DNA of 64,000 nt. It comes from Streptomyces sp. LHD-70 (GTDB lineage Bacteria; Actinomycetota; Actinomycetes; Streptomycetales; Streptomycetaceae). Made by a program: the position numbers and the translations under genes. Below the pieces are notes generated by a model, which saw only the letters and a list, made by a program, of their open reading frames with translations, searched no databases and was not told where the DNA came from. Positions 40,092-47,718 of the stretch are shown here, one piece after another (the stretch's first letter is position 1; each line of letters opens with the position of its first letter). The stretch lies in NCBI RefSeq assembly GCF_031157275.1, contig NZ_JAVIFW010000001.1, positions 372,001-436,000 on the forward strand, written 5' to 3'.

Positions 40092-40769
40092 GTGATGGAT
40101 GTACGGCGCGCCACTGAGCGCTACCCCGGAGGCGACCCGCAGGCCGGCATCGAGTCGTGGCACGCGTTCTCCTTCGGCCCGCACTACGACCCCGACAACC
40201 TGCGCTTCGGCGCGATCATCGCCTGCAACGAGGAGCGGCTCGCGCCCGGCGCGGGCTTCGACGAGCACCCGCACAGCCACACCGAGATCGTCACGTGGGT
40301 CGTCGAGGGCGAGCTGACGCACCGGGACACGACGGGCCACGAGTCGGTGGTCCGCCCCGGCGACGTCCAGCGGCTCAGCGCGGGCGGCGGCGTCCGGCAC
40401 GTGGAGCGGAACGCGGGCCCGGACCCGCTGGTCTTCGTCCAGATGTGGCTGGCCCCGCTGCGGCCCGGCGGCGACCCGTCGTACGAGGTGGTCCACGGCA
40501 TAGCCGACTCCACGCCGTACGAGGTCGCCGAGGCGGGCGCGATGCTGCATGTACGGCGCCTCGGGGCGGGGGAGCGGACGGCGGTGCCGGATGCCGAGCA
40601 CGCGTACGTCCATGTCACGCGCGGGGAAGTCGCCCTCGGGGACGCCGAGTTGGGGCCGGGGGACGCGGCGCGGCTGACGGGGGAGTCGGGCCTGGAGATG
40701 GTGGGGCGGTCGGGGGCGGAGGTGCTGGTGTGGGAGTTGCCCGCGCCGTGGACTCCGCCCGCGCCCTGA
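40092..40769 (+). CDS. Pirin-family bicupin protein
   Basis: A 225-residue protein of the pirin family (nuclear/quercetinase-like cupins). The metal-binding motif is clear in the N-terminal cupin: FDEHPHSHTEIVTWVVEGELTHRD, with His and Glu ligands, then a His in GGGVRHVERN. Roles proposed for bacterial pirins include quercetin dioxygenase activity and modulation of pyruvate dehydrogenase or redox state. The start is GTG 40092 or ATG 40095. It is divergent from fasR and convergent with a serine hydrolase across a short direct repeat. Confidence 0.8.
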   Translation: MMDVRRATERYPGGDPQAGIESWHAFSFGPHYDPDNLRFGAIIACNEERLAPGAGFDEHPHSHTEIVTWVVEGELTHRDTTGHESVVRPGDVQRLSAGGGVRHVERNAGPDPLVFVQMWLAPLRPGGDPSYEVVHGIADSTPYEVAEAGAMLHVRRLGAGERTAVPDAEHAYVHVTRGEVALGDAELGPGDAARLTGESGLEMVGRSGAEVLVWELPAPWTPPAP

Positions 40770-40803
40770 GCCCTGGTCCCTGCCCCCTGAGCCCTGGTCC
40801 CTG
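40764..40803. repeat. 19-bp direct repeat starting at the pirin stop codon
   Basis: CCCTGAGCCCTGGTCCCTG occurs at 40764-40782 and 40785-40803. The first copy contains the pirin TGA stop. It lies in the short convergent gap before the serine hydrolase stop. Confidence 0.7.
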
Positions 40804-40805
40804 AG

Positions 40806-41630
40806 CTACTGCTGCTTCAGGTCGGCGAGCACCGCGTCCGTGAGCGGGGGCCAGGCGTCGATCGCCCACTGGCCGAAGGCGCGGTCGGCGAGGGCGACGC
40901 AGGCGGCGCCCGCCTCGGGGTCGATCCACAGGAACGTGCCCGACTGGCCGAAGTGGCCGAACGTACGCGGCGAGGACGAACCGCCCGTCCAGTGCGGGGA
41001 CTTGGAGTCGCGGATCTCGAAGCCGAGGCCCCAGTCGTTGGGCTTCTGGTGGCCGTACCCGGGCAGGATCCCGGAGAGCCCGGGGTGCACGACGGACATC
41101 GCCTCCACGACCGTACGGGCGTCGAGCAGCCGCGGCGCCTGCACCTCGGCGGCGAACCGCACCAGGTCGTCCACCGTGGACACGCCGTCCTTGGCGGGCG
41201 AGCCGTCGAGCGTGGTGGCGGTCATGCCGAGCGGTTCGAGCACGGCCTGCCGGGCGTACTCGGCGAACGGCATGTCGGCGGCCTTCGCGATGTGGTCGCC
41301 GAGCACCTCGAAGCCGGCGTTGGAGTAGAGGCGCCGGGTGCCCGCGGGGGCCATCACCTTGTGCTCGTCGAAGGCCAGACCGCTGGTGTGCGCGAGCAGA
41401 TGCCGCACCGTGGACCCCTCGGGCCCGGCGGGCTCGTCCAGCTCGATCGCCCCTTCCTCGTACGCGACGAGCGCCGCGTAGGCCGCGATCGGCTTCGTCA
41501 CGGAGGCCAGCGGGAAGCGGTGCGATGTGGGGCCGTACGTGCCGACGACGGTCCCGTCCGCGCGGACGACGGCCGCTGCCGCGGTGGTGACCGGCCAGTT
41601 CTCGATCTGGGCGAGGGGCTGCATGTGCAT
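40806..41630 (-). CDS. Beta-lactamase-family serine hydrolase
   Basis: A 274-residue penicillin-binding-protein-like or esterase-type hydrolase. The SxxK motif is SVTK in FPLASVTKPIAAY, followed by HTSGLAFDEH and the YxN motif LYSNAGFEVLG. A HFGQSGTFLWID segment corresponds to the third motif region. No signal peptide, so it is probably cytoplasmic (EstB-like) rather than a beta-lactamase. It could start at 41630 or at the second Met, 41624; neither has a clear ribosome site. Confidence 0.8.
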   Translation of the reverse strand: MHMQPLAQIENWPVTTAAAAVVRADGTVVGTYGPTSHRFPLASVTKPIAAYAALVAYEEGAIELDEPAGPEGSTVRHLLAHTSGLAFDEHKVMAPAGTRRLYSNAGFEVLGDHIAKAADMPFAEYARQAVLEPLGMTATTLDGSPAKDGVSTVDDLVRFAAEVQAPRLLDARTVVEAMSVVHPGLSGILPGYGHQKPNDWGLGFEIRDSKSPHWTGGSSSPRTFGHFGQSGTFLWIDPEAGAACVALADRAFGQWAIDAWPPLTDAVLADLKQQ

Positions 41631-41704
41631 GAGCGTACGGGGTGCTTCTTACGTCGACGGATCCGCACCCTTGACTCGGACACCCCGACCGGCCTGGCGC
41701 CCTC

Positions 41705-41771
41705 GTCCTCAAGCGCCGGACGGGCTGGATCACCGGCCTCCGGCCTTGTCCTCAAGCGCCGGACGGGCTGG
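41705..41771. repeat. Two copies of the dispersed 24-bp repeat
   Basis: Copies at 41705-41728 and 41748-41771 begin GTCCTCAAGCGCCGGACGGG and end CTGG, with a 43-bp period. Variants occur at 17970 and 33314. They fill most of the gap between the serine hydrolase and the next gene. Confidence 0.75.
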
Positions 41772-41783
41772 GGTTTGAGCGGG

Positions 41784-42128
41784 TCAGTGCCGCAGCACCA
41801 GCTTCCGCACCACCTCCACCCGGTCCGCCACGACCAGGCAGTCGACGGTGGAGCGGCCGCCCGCGTCTGCCGTGAAGGCGACCAGTACGCCCGGCCGCTC
41901 ACCGAACTGCCCGGCCGCCTCGGCCAGTTCAGTGGCCGTCGGGGAGCGGAACACCGGATCCTGGAAGGCCGTCGGGCAGCGTACGAACAGTGGGTCGTGG
42001 AAGATCAGCTCCAGGCCATGGTGGTACGTGAGGTCGCTGTCGGCGGCGAGGTGGAACCGGCCCGCGTCCCAGCCGAGCACCTCCCAGTCCCACCAGGAAC
42101 CCTCCGGCAACCGGAACGCCCCCGTCAC
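41784..42128 (-). CDS. Conserved hypothetical protein, 114 residues
   Basis: A small soluble protein I cannot assign. It begins VTGAFRLPEGSWWDWEVLGWDAGRF (split here: EGSWWDWEV, GWDAGRFHLA), has LELIFHDPLFVRCPTAFQDPVF in the middle and ends VVRKLVLRH. The GTG start overlaps the GNAT stop by 4 nt, so the two are translationally coupled and may act together. No membrane segment or signal peptide is visible. Confidence 0.6.
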   Translation of the reverse strand: MTGAFRLPEGSWWDWEVLGWDAGRFHLAADSDLTYHHGLELIFHDPLFVRCPTAFQDPVFRSPTATELAEAAGQFGERPGVLVAFTADAGGRSTVDCLVVADRVEVVRKLVLRH

Positions 42129-42613
42129 GCCCCGCCCCCCTCCGGCAGGAGCAACCGCATAGCGGGTTCCGGGATCCTGCGGAAGCCCAGGGACGCGTAG
42201 AGCTGTTCCGCCTCGGGGGACGAGGTCAGGTCGATCTTGCGGATGCCGCGTTCGCGGTACCCGTCGAGGAGGGTCTCCATGCAGGACCGGGAGTGGCCCC
42301 TGCGGCGCTGGGACGGGTCGGTGCAGACGTTGAAGACGTAGCCGATCCGGCCGTTGGGGTTCTCCGGGGAGCCGAGGCGGTGTTCGATCTTGCCGGTCGC
42401 GCAGGCGGCGAGGCGGCCGGGGAGTGCCGGGTCGTCGACGACCGTGGCCATCAGATCGCCGTCCGGATCCGCGAGGGCCGCGCGCAACCGCCGTACGGAC
42501 AGCGGTCGCCAGCCCGCGTGGTCGTCGCTCGGGCGCAGCGAGTCCAGCATGATCCTGCGGAGCCTGACCAGCTCCTCCGCGTCCCGCGGGGTGGCACGGC
42601 GTGCGTCGCTCAT
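42125..42613 (-). CDS. GNAT-family N-acetyltransferase
   Basis: A 162-residue acetyltransferase. The acetyl-CoA-binding motif A is in GYVFNVCTDPSQRRRGHSRSCMETLLDGYRERG (key part RRRGHSRSCM), followed by KIDLTSSPEAEQLYASLGFRRI, the standard motif B. It transfers acetyl from acetyl-CoA to an amine; the substrate is unknown. It is divergent from the MerR gene with 84 nt between starts and is coupled to the 114-residue protein downstream. Confidence 0.8.
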   Translation of the reverse strand: MSDARRATPRDAEELVRLRRIMLDSLRPSDDHAGWRPLSVRRLRAALADPDGDLMATVVDDPALPGRLAACATGKIEHRLGSPENPNGRIGYVFNVCTDPSQRRRGHSRSCMETLLDGYRERGIRKIDLTSSPEAEQLYASLGFRRIPEPAMRLLLPEGGGA

Positions 42614-42660
42614 GGGCGGAGGCTAGCGAGGACACCCGGTGCTTCTCCTCCCGGTTTCGC

Positions 42661-42691
42661 TTGCTTGGAGTGCGCTCCAAGGTTCTAGCGT
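42661..42691 (+). promoter_or_regulatory. MerR-type promoter with palindromic operator
   Basis: TTGCTT (-35, 42661-42666) and TAGCGT (-10, 42686-42691) are separated by 19 bp, the long spacer typical of MerR-controlled promoters. The spacer carries CTTGGAG-N4-CTCCAAG (42664-42681). ATG 42698 follows the -10 box by 6 nt, so the transcript is probably leaderless. Confidence 0.7.
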
Positions 42692-42697
42692 GGGGGC

Positions 42698-43165
42698 ATG
42701 ACGGTGATGGAGAGCACTCCCCCCACCCCCGAAGACACGGTCGAGCGGTGTGCCGGCGCGGCCCCTGGGCATCCGCGGCCGGACGGACAGGACCGGTACA
42801 CGATCAGCGAGGTCGCGGCCCACACCGGGCTCAGCGCGCACACCCTGCGCTGGTACGAGCGGATCGGCCTGATGCCGCACGTGGACCGCTCGCACACGGG
42901 CCAACGCCGGTTCACCAACCGGGACTTGGACTGGCTCTCCCTCGTCGGAAAGCTGCGCCTCACCGGCATGCCGGTCGCGGACATGGTCCGCTACGCCGAG
43001 CTGGTGCGGCAGGGCGAGCACACCTTCGAGGAGCGGCAGGAACTCCTGGAGCAGACACGGCGCGACGTCCTCGGGCGCATCGCCGAACTCCAGGGCACCC
43101 TCGCCGTACTCAACTACAAGATCGACTTTTACGCGGGCGCCAGGCGGGCGTCGGAGAGGGCTTGA
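42698..43165 (+). CDS. MerR-family transcriptional regulator
   Basis: A 155-residue regulator with the MerR winged helix at residues about 34-75 (YTISEVAAHTGLSAHTLRWYERIGL) and a dimerisation coiled coil (EERQELLEQTRRDVLGRIAEL). No metal-binding Cys pattern is evident. The CTTGGAG/CTCCAAG operator is that of the AdhR/NmlR-type subgroup that responds to aldehydes or electrophiles. It is followed after 5 nt by an aldo/keto reductase, the usual partner, and probably activates the shared promoter. Confidence 0.85.
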   Translation: MTVMESTPPTPEDTVERCAGAAPGHPRPDGQDRYTISEVAAHTGLSAHTLRWYERIGLMPHVDRSHTGQRRFTNRDLDWLSLVGKLRLTGMPVADMVRYAELVRQGEHTFEERQELLEQTRRDVLGRIAELQGTLAVLNYKIDFYAGARRASERA

Positions 43166-43170
43166 GCCTG

Positions 43171-44223
43171 ATGAGCACGGAGCACGGCACGGAGCACGGC
43201 ACGGAGCACGGCACGGAGAAGATCCCGACCACCCGACTCGGCACCGACGGACCCGAGGTGGGCGTCCAGGGCCTCGGCTGCATGGGCATGAGCTTCGGGT
43301 ACGGGCCGACGGACGGGGACGAGGCGCGGGCCACCCTGGAGCGGGCCCTGGAGCTCGGCGTCACGCTGTACGACACGGCGGACATGTACGGGTGGGGCGA
43401 GAACGAGAAGTTCATCGCGCCGTTCGTGCAGGCGCACCGGGACGAGATCGTCGTCGCCACCAAGTTCGGCATCGTCCTCGACAAGGACGACCCGGCGAAG
43501 CGCGGCGTCAACAACGACCCGGCGTACATCCGCAGTTGTGTCGAGGGCAGCCTGCGGCGCCTGGGCGTCGACGTCATCGACCTCTACTACATGCACCGGC
43601 GCGACGTGAACGTCCCGATCGAGGAGGCCGTCGGCGCGATGGCCGAGCTGGTCGCCGAGGGCAAGGTCAAGCAGCTGGGCCTCAGCGAGGTCACCGGGCC
43701 CGAGCTGCGCGCCGCGCACGCCGTGCACCCGATCGCGGCCGTGCAGTCGGAGTGGTCGGTGTTCAGCCGGGACGTGGAGGCCGGTGTGGTGCCCGCGGTG
43801 AAGGAGCTCGGCGTGACGTTCGTGCCGTACTCGCCGCTCGGCCGCGGCTTCCTGACCGGCGCGTTCACCAACGCCACGAACGAGCTCACCGAGGGCGACA
43901 ACCGCCGCGCGATGCCCCGCTTCACCGGCGAGAACGCCGCCACCAACGCCGCGCTGCTCGAACCCGTGCGCAAGCTCGCCGAGTCCCGCGGCGTGAGCCT
44001 CGGCCAGGTCGCGCTCGCGTGGGTGCAGCAGCAGGCCGATGTGCACGGCCTCCCCGTGGTGCCGATCCCGGGCACCCGCAAGCGCAGCCGTATCGAGGAG
44101 AACACGGCGGCGACCCGACTCGTCCTGACCGACGGCGAGTTGGAGCTGCTCGACCCGATCGCCGGGCAGGTCGCCGGCGGCCGCTACGCCGACATGAACT
44201 TCACGTCGGCCGGCCGGGAGTAA
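43171..44223 (+). CDS. Aldo/keto reductase
   Basis: A 350-residue NADPH-dependent reductase with the complete catalytic tetrad: Asp68 and Tyr73 in TLYDTADMYG, Lys98 in VVATKFG, His142 in LYYMHRRD. The C-terminal VVPIPGTRKRSRIEEN binds NADPH. It lies 5 nt after merR and is expected to detoxify aldehydes or methylglyoxal-like compounds. The first 16 residues contain the repeat EHGTEHGTEHGT, encoded by three exact 12-bp DNA repeats (near 43180-43218). This extension is probably not part of the fold. Confidence 0.87.
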   Translation: MSTEHGTEHGTEHGTEKIPTTRLGTDGPEVGVQGLGCMGMSFGYGPTDGDEARATLERALELGVTLYDTADMYGWGENEKFIAPFVQAHRDEIVVATKFGIVLDKDDPAKRGVNNDPAYIRSCVEGSLRRLGVDVIDLYYMHRRDVNVPIEEAVGAMAELVAEGKVKQLGLSEVTGPELRAAHAVHPIAAVQSEWSVFSRDVEAGVVPAVKELGVTFVPYSPLGRGFLTGAFTNATNELTEGDNRRAMPRFTGENAATNAALLEPVRKLAESRGVSLGQVALAWVQQQADVHGLPVVPIPGTRKRSRIEENTAATRLVLTDGELELLDPIAGQVAGGRYADMNFTSAGRE

Positions 44224-44266
44224 CCGCTCCCGTACGGGCCGGCCGGGCGCCGCGACGCCCACCCGG

Positions 44267-44369
44267 CCCGTACGGACAGGCCCCCCTCACTCCCACCCGT
44301 ACGGACAGGGCGGCCCCGCACGCCCGCCTGTACGGGCAGGACCCCTCACGCCCAGCCCGTACGGACAGG
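44267..44369. repeat. Four-copy repeat CCCGTACGGACAGG between convergent genes
   Basis: Copies begin at 44267, 44296, 44327 (two mismatches) and 44356, with spacing 29, 31 and 29 nt. Each has the palindromic core CCGTACGG or a variant. The array fills the gap between the aldo/keto reductase and acyltransferase stop codons. Confidence 0.7.
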
Positions 44370-44373
44370 CCCC

Positions 44374-45675
44374 TCAAGCCCAGCCGAGCGCGAACGCCGC
44401 GAACCCCACCGCGAGCAACCCGGCTGCCGCGCGCCGGAGCCCGGAGGAACGCGCGCCCGTGCCCCAGGGCCGCTCGAAGCGGTGCGCGTACCGGCCGATC
44501 GCCACCAGGAGCAGCGCGAACAGCGGCAGCCAGGCCGCCCGCGCGGCGATCCAGGCGAACGAGTCGGGCGCCGTGGTCAGGCCCGCCAGCTCGCCGAACG
44601 GCGCGCCGGTCGCGGCCGCGGCGAACATCGCCGTCTGGTGCCAGCACAGGATCGTCATCGCCGACAGGTTGATCACCACCACCGGCGCCCACAGCGCGGG
44701 CCTGCGAAGCAGCGCGCCGATCCGGTCCCGGAGCAGGATCGCCGCACCGCTCTGCGCGGCGGCGAGCGCGAGGACGAGCAGCGACGGCGGATGCGAGTTG
44801 GTGCGCGCCTCGCCGGGCACGCCCACCATCGACGCCGGGTAGTGGAAGGCCAGGAGCAGCACCGCGAACAGCGCGGTGCCGCCGACGAGCAGCAGCCACG
44901 CCCCGCGCCTGCCGAGCCTCTTCTCGCCCCAGGAGACGCCCAGTTGGTACGCGAACATCCACCCCGGCAGGATGTTCAGGACGCTCAGCCAGGACGGCGC
45001 GGCCTCCGCGTACGGCCCGTAGCGCAGGAAGTCGACGGCGGCGACGGCCGCGAGGAGCGGTGCCGCGGACCAGGCGCCGAGGCGTTCGGCGGCGCGGACG
45101 CAGAGCGGGGTGAGCGCGGTGATCACCGTGTAGACGCCCACGAACCACAGGGGCTGGATCACCAGGGTCGAGCCGGTGCGCAGCGAGTCGCCGGGCACGC
45201 CGAGCGCGGAGAGCAGCGGGATCAGCAGGGCCCACACGGCCGTCACGCCGAGCACGGGCCGCCCGAGCCGCGCCACCCGCCCCCGCAGCCAGCCCGCCGT
45301 GGACCCGCCGCGCTCGCGGGCCCGCCGGTAGGAGAGCGCCGAGGCGTACCCGCCGACCAGGAAGAAGATCCCGAGCAACTGCAGGAACCAGCTCAGCGGC
45401 GCGAGAAAGCCGAGCGCGGACAGCGGGCTGGCGTTGTGCAGCCCGCCGTCCGCGTCGAGCGTGAACCCGCCGAGCAGCCAGTGCCCGGTCGGCACGGCGA
45501 GCAGGGCCAGGGCCCGCAGCCCGTCGATGCCACGGTCGCGGTGCGCGGGCGTACGGGCCTCGATGGACGCGACCGTACGGTGCAGGGCTCGCCGCGCGGA
45601 CTGCGGGGGAGCGGCCGGGCGATGCCGGGAAGGGTTCAAGTGCCGGGGCGGAGGGGCGAGTTCGGCGTAGGTCAT
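44374..45675 (-). CDS. Acyltransferase-3-family membrane protein
   Basis: A 433-residue integral membrane O-acyltransferase. The N-terminal 45 residues are cytoplasmic and Pro/Arg-rich. Then RDRGIDGLRALALLAVPTGHW carries the conserved Arg and His of the family, and about ten membrane helices follow. ILCWHQTAMFA near the C-terminus is another family feature. Such enzymes acetylate sugars or peptidoglycan at the membrane. ATG 45675 has AAGGA upstream. It follows a DUF1023 hydrolase gene by 52 nt on the same strand. Confidence 0.8.
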   Translation of the reverse strand: MTYAELAPPPRHLNPSRHRPAAPPQSARRALHRTVASIEARTPAHRDRGIDGLRALALLAVPTGHWLLGGFTLDADGGLHNASPLSALGFLAPLSWFLQLLGIFFLVGGYASALSYRRARERGGSTAGWLRGRVARLGRPVLGVTAVWALLIPLLSALGVPGDSLRTGSTLVIQPLWFVGVYTVITALTPLCVRAAERLGAWSAAPLLAAVAAVDFLRYGPYAEAAPSWLSVLNILPGWMFAYQLGVSWGEKRLGRRGAWLLLVGGTALFAVLLLAFHYPASMVGVPGEARTNSHPPSLLVLALAAAQSGAAILLRDRIGALLRRPALWAPVVVINLSAMTILCWHQTAMFAAAATGAPFGELAGLTTAPDSFAWIAARAAWLPLFALLLVAIGRYAHRFERPWGTGARSSGLRRAAAGLLAVGFAAFALGWA

Positions 45676-45727
45676 GGCTGGTCCTTCGGGGAAGGCCGGG
45701 AGGCGGGCTGCCGGGGCAGCCGGAGGC

Positions 45728-46879
45728 TCAGTGGGAGGTGCCGAGGGCGATGTCGGCGAAGGCGCGCAGGGAGTCCGTGCCGGGCGCGAAGTAGCCGGTG
45801 TGGCCGTCGGCCTCGGCGGAGGGCACGGGGCGGGCGCCGAAGGCCGGGTCGGCCGGGTCGGTGCCGTGGCCGAGGCCGAGCACCTGGACGTGCGGGACGT
45901 TGTCGATCCAGTCGCCCGGGTCCTTCGCGGCCCAGACGCGGGCCTCGGTGCGCAGGTCGGCGGCGCGCTCCACGCGCATGCCGGGGGAGCCCGCCACGAC
46001 CAGGTCGGAGGCGGGCGCCTGCGGCGCGGCGAGGCCGCACACCACCGAGCCGTAGCTGTGGCAGAACAGCGCCGGACGCGGGCCGCCCGCCGCGACCACG
46101 CCCTGCGCGAGCCGGGCCAGGTGCGGCGCCCCGGCCTCCGCGAGCCGGCCGGTGGCGGCATCGGGGCCGAGCCCGACGGGCGTGGTGTACCCGGCCCAGG
46201 CGATCACGGCCGTGCGGTGCCCTGTCGCGGCGTACAGGGAGCGCCCCATGCCGGTCGGGGTGCCGTACCGGTCCTTCGTACGGTCGAAGGTGTCCAGGTC
46301 GATGTCCGAGCCCGGCACGATCACGGAGACGTGCTCGGCTGCGTCCAAGTCCCCGTAGACCTCGGCCACTTGGCCCCGGCCGCGCGGGTCGAAGGCGAGG
46401 ATCTGCCGTCCGGGAGCGAGGAGTTCGGCGTAGCGCTCGGCGCGGGCGCGGGCGGCGGCGCGGTCCTGCGCGGGCAGCTGCGCGTCGGCGGCGCGGTCCA
46501 GTTGCTTCGACCGTTCCTCCCGCAGCGCACGGGAGTTGGCCGCGTACCGCAGCTTCGGCGGGGCGCCGTCGAGGTTGCCCACGACCAGGGCGTGCCGTTC
46601 GGTGAGGGTCCGGCGCTGCTGCCCGGTCAGCCCGGTGAAGAAGTCGGCGATCCGGGCCGGGGACGCGGTCGCCGGGTCGGGCAGCGGGCGGCCGTGCGGG
46701 TCGGCGGTGCGGTCGGCGCGCCAGGAGCTGACGCCGGGCACCGGGCCGGTGACGGCCTGCTGCTCGGAGCCGACGGCCCAGCCGGCGCTGCCCGCCACGA
46801 CCACCGCCGTGAGCGCGCCCGCGACCAGCGTCCGCAGGCCCCGCCCCTTGCGCTCCTTCGCCCGCCGCTGCTCGGCCAT
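45728..46879 (-). CDS. Exported alpha/beta hydrolase, DUF1023 family (copy 1)
   Basis: A 383-residue protein with an N-terminal membrane anchor or signal segment (LRTLVAGALTAVVVAGSAGWAVG). The DUF1023 core includes RQILAFDPRGRGQVAEVYGDL, VSVIVPGSDIDLDTF, AWAGYTTPVGL and the nucleophile elbow FCHSYGSVVCG. The family is common in actinobacteria and its substrates are unknown. An inverted repeat related to a site upstream of the histidine kinase lies 100-135 nt upstream (46982-47014). A paralogue is encoded at 50130-51341. Confidence 0.8.
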   Translation of the reverse strand: MAEQRRAKERKGRGLRTLVAGALTAVVVAGSAGWAVGSEQQAVTGPVPGVSSWRADRTADPHGRPLPDPATASPARIADFFTGLTGQQRRTLTERHALVVGNLDGAPPKLRYAANSRALREERSKQLDRAADAQLPAQDRAAARARAERYAELLAPGRQILAFDPRGRGQVAEVYGDLDAAEHVSVIVPGSDIDLDTFDRTKDRYGTPTGMGRSLYAATGHRTAVIAWAGYTTPVGLGPDAATGRLAEAGAPHLARLAQGVVAAGGPRPALFCHSYGSVVCGLAAPQAPASDLVVAGSPGMRVERAADLRTEARVWAAKDPGDWIDNVPHVQVLGLGHGTDPADPAFGARPVPSAEADGHTGYFAPGTDSLRAFADIALGTSH

Positions 46880-46981
46880 GGCCGTCTCCTCTGCTTCCCG
46901 TACGTCCGTCTCGCTGACGGGAGGGAAGGTAGGAAGACGGCCGGGCCCGGCACGTCACACCGGGGAGCCAACTCCTGGGTG

Positions 46982-47014
46982 CTACTGGGGTCTTGGGGCG
47001 TGCTACCCCAGTAG
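46982..47014. promoter_or_regulatory. Inverted repeat CTACTGGGGT-N13-ACCCCAGTAG, candidate response-regulator site
   Basis: Perfect 10-bp arms (46982-46991, 47005-47014). It lies between the response regulator stop and the DUF1023 start. CTACTGGAGT, a one-mismatch copy, occurs upstream of the cognate histidine kinase at 49085. Confidence 0.55.
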
Positions 47015-47037
47015 GGGGTGCACGCGGCCGGGCGGCC

Positions 47038-47718
47038 CTACGGGGCGTCGCCGGGCGACACGAGGCCCGACTCGTACGCGAAGATCACGGCCTGGGCGCG
47101 GTCGCGGAGGTCGAGCTTGGCGAGGACGCGGCCGATGTGGGTCTTCACGGTCTGCTCGGCGAGCACGAGCCGTTCGGCGATCTCCTGGTTGGACAGGCCG
47201 CGGGCGATCAGTTCGAGCACTTCGGTCTCGCGCGGCGTCAGCCCGTTCAGGCGCAGCGAGGGGTCCTTGGCGCGGCTCGGCTTCTGCCGGGCGAAGTCCG
47301 CGATCAGGCGCCGGGTCACGGACGGTGCGAGCAGCGCGTCCCCCGAGGCGACCACGCGGACCGCGGCGATCAGGTCGGCCGGCGGCGCGTCCTTGAGCAG
47401 GAACCCTGAGGCGCCGGCGCGCAGCGCCTCGTACACGTAGTCGTCCACGTCGAAGGTGGTCAGCATCAGGACCTTCGGCCGGTGCACCACGCCGGGCGGG
47501 GGTTCGAGGAGGGCGCGGGCCGCGGCGAGGCCGTCCATCTCCGGCATCCGCACGTCCATCAGGACCACGTCGGGATGGGCGGAGCGGCTCACCTCCACGC
47601 CCTGCCGGCCGTCGCTCGCCTCGCCCACCACGTCGATGTCGCTCTGCGCGGCGAGCAGCGCGGCGAAGCCCGCCCGCACCATGGCCTGGTCGTCGACGAT
47701 GAGCACACGGATCGTCAC
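47038..47718 (-). CDS. NarL/LuxR-family response regulator
   Basis: A 226-residue two-component regulator. The receiver domain has acidic residues Asp9/Asp10 (LIVDDQAM), phosphorylation site Asp55 in VVLMDVRMPEMD, and Lys in GFLLKDAPP. The C-terminal LuxR helix-turn-helix is LTPRETEVLELIARGLSNQEIAERL. Its GTG start overlaps the histidine kinase stop by 4 nt, so the pair is co-translated. Candidate binding sites are at 46982-47014 and 49085-49094. Confidence 0.9.
   Translation of the reverse strand: MTIRVLIVDDQAMVRAGFAALLAAQSDIDVVGEASDGRQGVEVSRSAHPDVVLMDVRMPEMDGLAAARALLEPPPGVVHRPKVLMLTTFDVDDYVYEALRAGASGFLLKDAPPADLIAAVRVVASGDALLAPSVTRRLIADFARQKPSRAKDPSLRLNGLTPRETEVLELIARGLSNQEIAERLVLAEQTVKTHIGRVLAKLDLRDRAQAVIFAYESGLVSPGDAP

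Noticed and set aside
41705-41771. Insertion-sequence remnant
   Set aside because: The 24-bp units have no transposase fragment or terminal inverted repeats. Similar short elements are scattered singly elsewhere in the window.
44267-44369. CRISPR-like array of four repeats
   Set aside because: Repeats are 14 bp with 15-17 nt spacers that are themselves similar, and no cas genes are near.
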